Origin: Phycisphaerae bacterium
GTDB lineage: Bacteria > Planctomycetota > Phycisphaerae > Phycisphaerales > UBA1924
Reading direction: 5' to 3'
Assembly: GCA_016794945.1 (NCBI GenBank)
Contig: JAEUIX010000163.1
Location: forward strand, 1 to 13,635
Length of the DNA: 13,635 nt
The notes below the pieces were generated by a model that was not told where the DNA came from, did no database searches, and saw nothing but the letters and a program-made list of their open reading frames with translations. Shown piece by piece: positions 13,300-13,635 of the stretch (position 1 is its first letter; each line of letters begins with the position of its first letter). The position numbers were made by a program, and so were the translations under genes.

Positions 13300-13635
13300 A
13301 TGGTGGACCCGGCCCATCCTGACCCGCTTTCGGGGGCGTGCCGCTTCGCGAACCTGGAACTGCCCGACCCCCTGCCCGATGAGCCCATCGGGCTCGTCCG
13401 CCAGTGGCTGGACGACGCCGCCCGCCTGAAGGTTCAGCCCAACCCCAACGCCATGACCCTGGCCACCGTCGGGCCGGACGGCCGGCCCTCGGCGCGCATC
13501 GTGCTGTGCAGGACCATCCACGCGTCCATGGGCTGCTTCGTGTCTTACACCAACTACCGGGGCAGCAAGGGCCGGGCCCTGGAGCACTCCGGGCGCGCAG
13601 CGCTGGTCTTCCACTGGGACGATCTGGACCGCCAG
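13300..13635 (+). CDS. pdxH: Pyridoxamine 5'-phosphate oxidase, 3' end beyond the window
   Basis: The first 112 codons are present and the frame is open at the window end. The enzyme oxidises pyridoxamine or pyridoxine 5'-phosphate to pyridoxal 5'-phosphate with FMN and oxygen. Family landmarks are NPNAMTLATVGPDGRPSAR (about 48-66), the FMN-binding RIVLCR (66-71), FVSYTNYRGSKGRALE (80-95) and ALVFHWDDLDRQ (101-112). The residue at the place of the phosphate-binding Lys72 of the E. coli enzyme is Arg71 here, a conservative change. A typical protein has about 200-220 residues, so about half is missing. The start at 13300 fits the family's usual N-terminal length. It diverges from dnaB. Confidence 0.92.
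   Translation, partial: MVDPAHPDPLSGACRFANLELPDPLPDEPIGLVRQWLDDAARLKVQPNPNAMTLATVGPDGRPSARIVLCRTIHASMGCFVSYTNYRGSKGRALEHSGRAALVFHWDDLDRQ

Noticed and set aside
9380..13429. An open frame of 1349 codons on the plus strand, antisense to acs and dnaB
   Set aside because: It mirrors the codon pattern of two well-conserved genes on the other strand, shows no domain, and is rich in Arg, Gly, Val and His as expected of a GC-rich shadow frame.

Overview
The window is very GC-rich (about 70% or more by eye), with G/C at almost every third codon position in the real genes. It looks like ordinary chromosome of a Planctomycetota bacterium, most likely Phycisphaerae. The reasons are a small protein carrying the HYExAFE motif (a family I know from planctomycetes), a very long signal peptidase I, PSP1/RicT next to short membrane-anchored proteins, and glycine- or proline-rich disordered tails on housekeeping proteins. 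I see no rRNA, tRNA, insertion sequence, CRISPR array or prophage. Because of the base composition, long open frames lie antisense to the real genes; I treat these as shadows.

Layout, left to right. At the left edge a fragment of a minus-strand gene may start at base 32. Bases 128-1546 (minus) encode a RicT/PSP1-domain protein with an RGG-like tail. Bases 1684-2686 (minus) hold three small genes read as one unit (77, 109 and about 138 aa), each with one predicted membrane segment; the last two look like diverged paralogues. Bases 2760-6577 (minus) hold a HYExAFE family protein with a PD-(D/E)xK-like core, an MlaD/MCE protein, an MlaF-type ABC ATPase and a DUF4190-like membrane protein. The middle (6785-9148, plus) encodes a DUF1801 protein and a 575-residue signal peptidase I with a large insert. 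The sip gene converges on an acetyl-CoA synthetase gene (9185-11317, minus), which lies downstream of the replicative helicase gene dnaB (11384-13195, minus). A pdxH gene (plus) starts at 13300, diverges from dnaB and runs off the right edge.

How the genes work together. mlaF and mlaD fit one lipid-transport system, but no MlaE permease gene is visible. Most other genes are housekeeping: replication (dnaB), acetate activation (acs), protein export (signal peptidase), vitamin B6 (pdxH) and RNA-maturation regulation (ricT). They do not form one pathway, and I see no defence or mobile system.

The most interesting points are these. (1) Five genes without a Shine-Dalgarno have a -10-like TANNNT hexamer only 5-8 bases before the start codon, while the genes with a recognisable Shine-Dalgarno have it farther away; this suggests frequent leaderless transcription. 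(2) DnaB carries a Gly/Pro-rich tail ending in an acidic, Pro-Phe tip like that of SSB. (3) Signal peptidase I has a long insert, part of it resembling a jelly-roll domain, between its catalytic Lys and the GDN box. (4) RicT has an RGG-like tail with 14 glycines in a row. (5) The acs promoter is crowded with perfect dyads.
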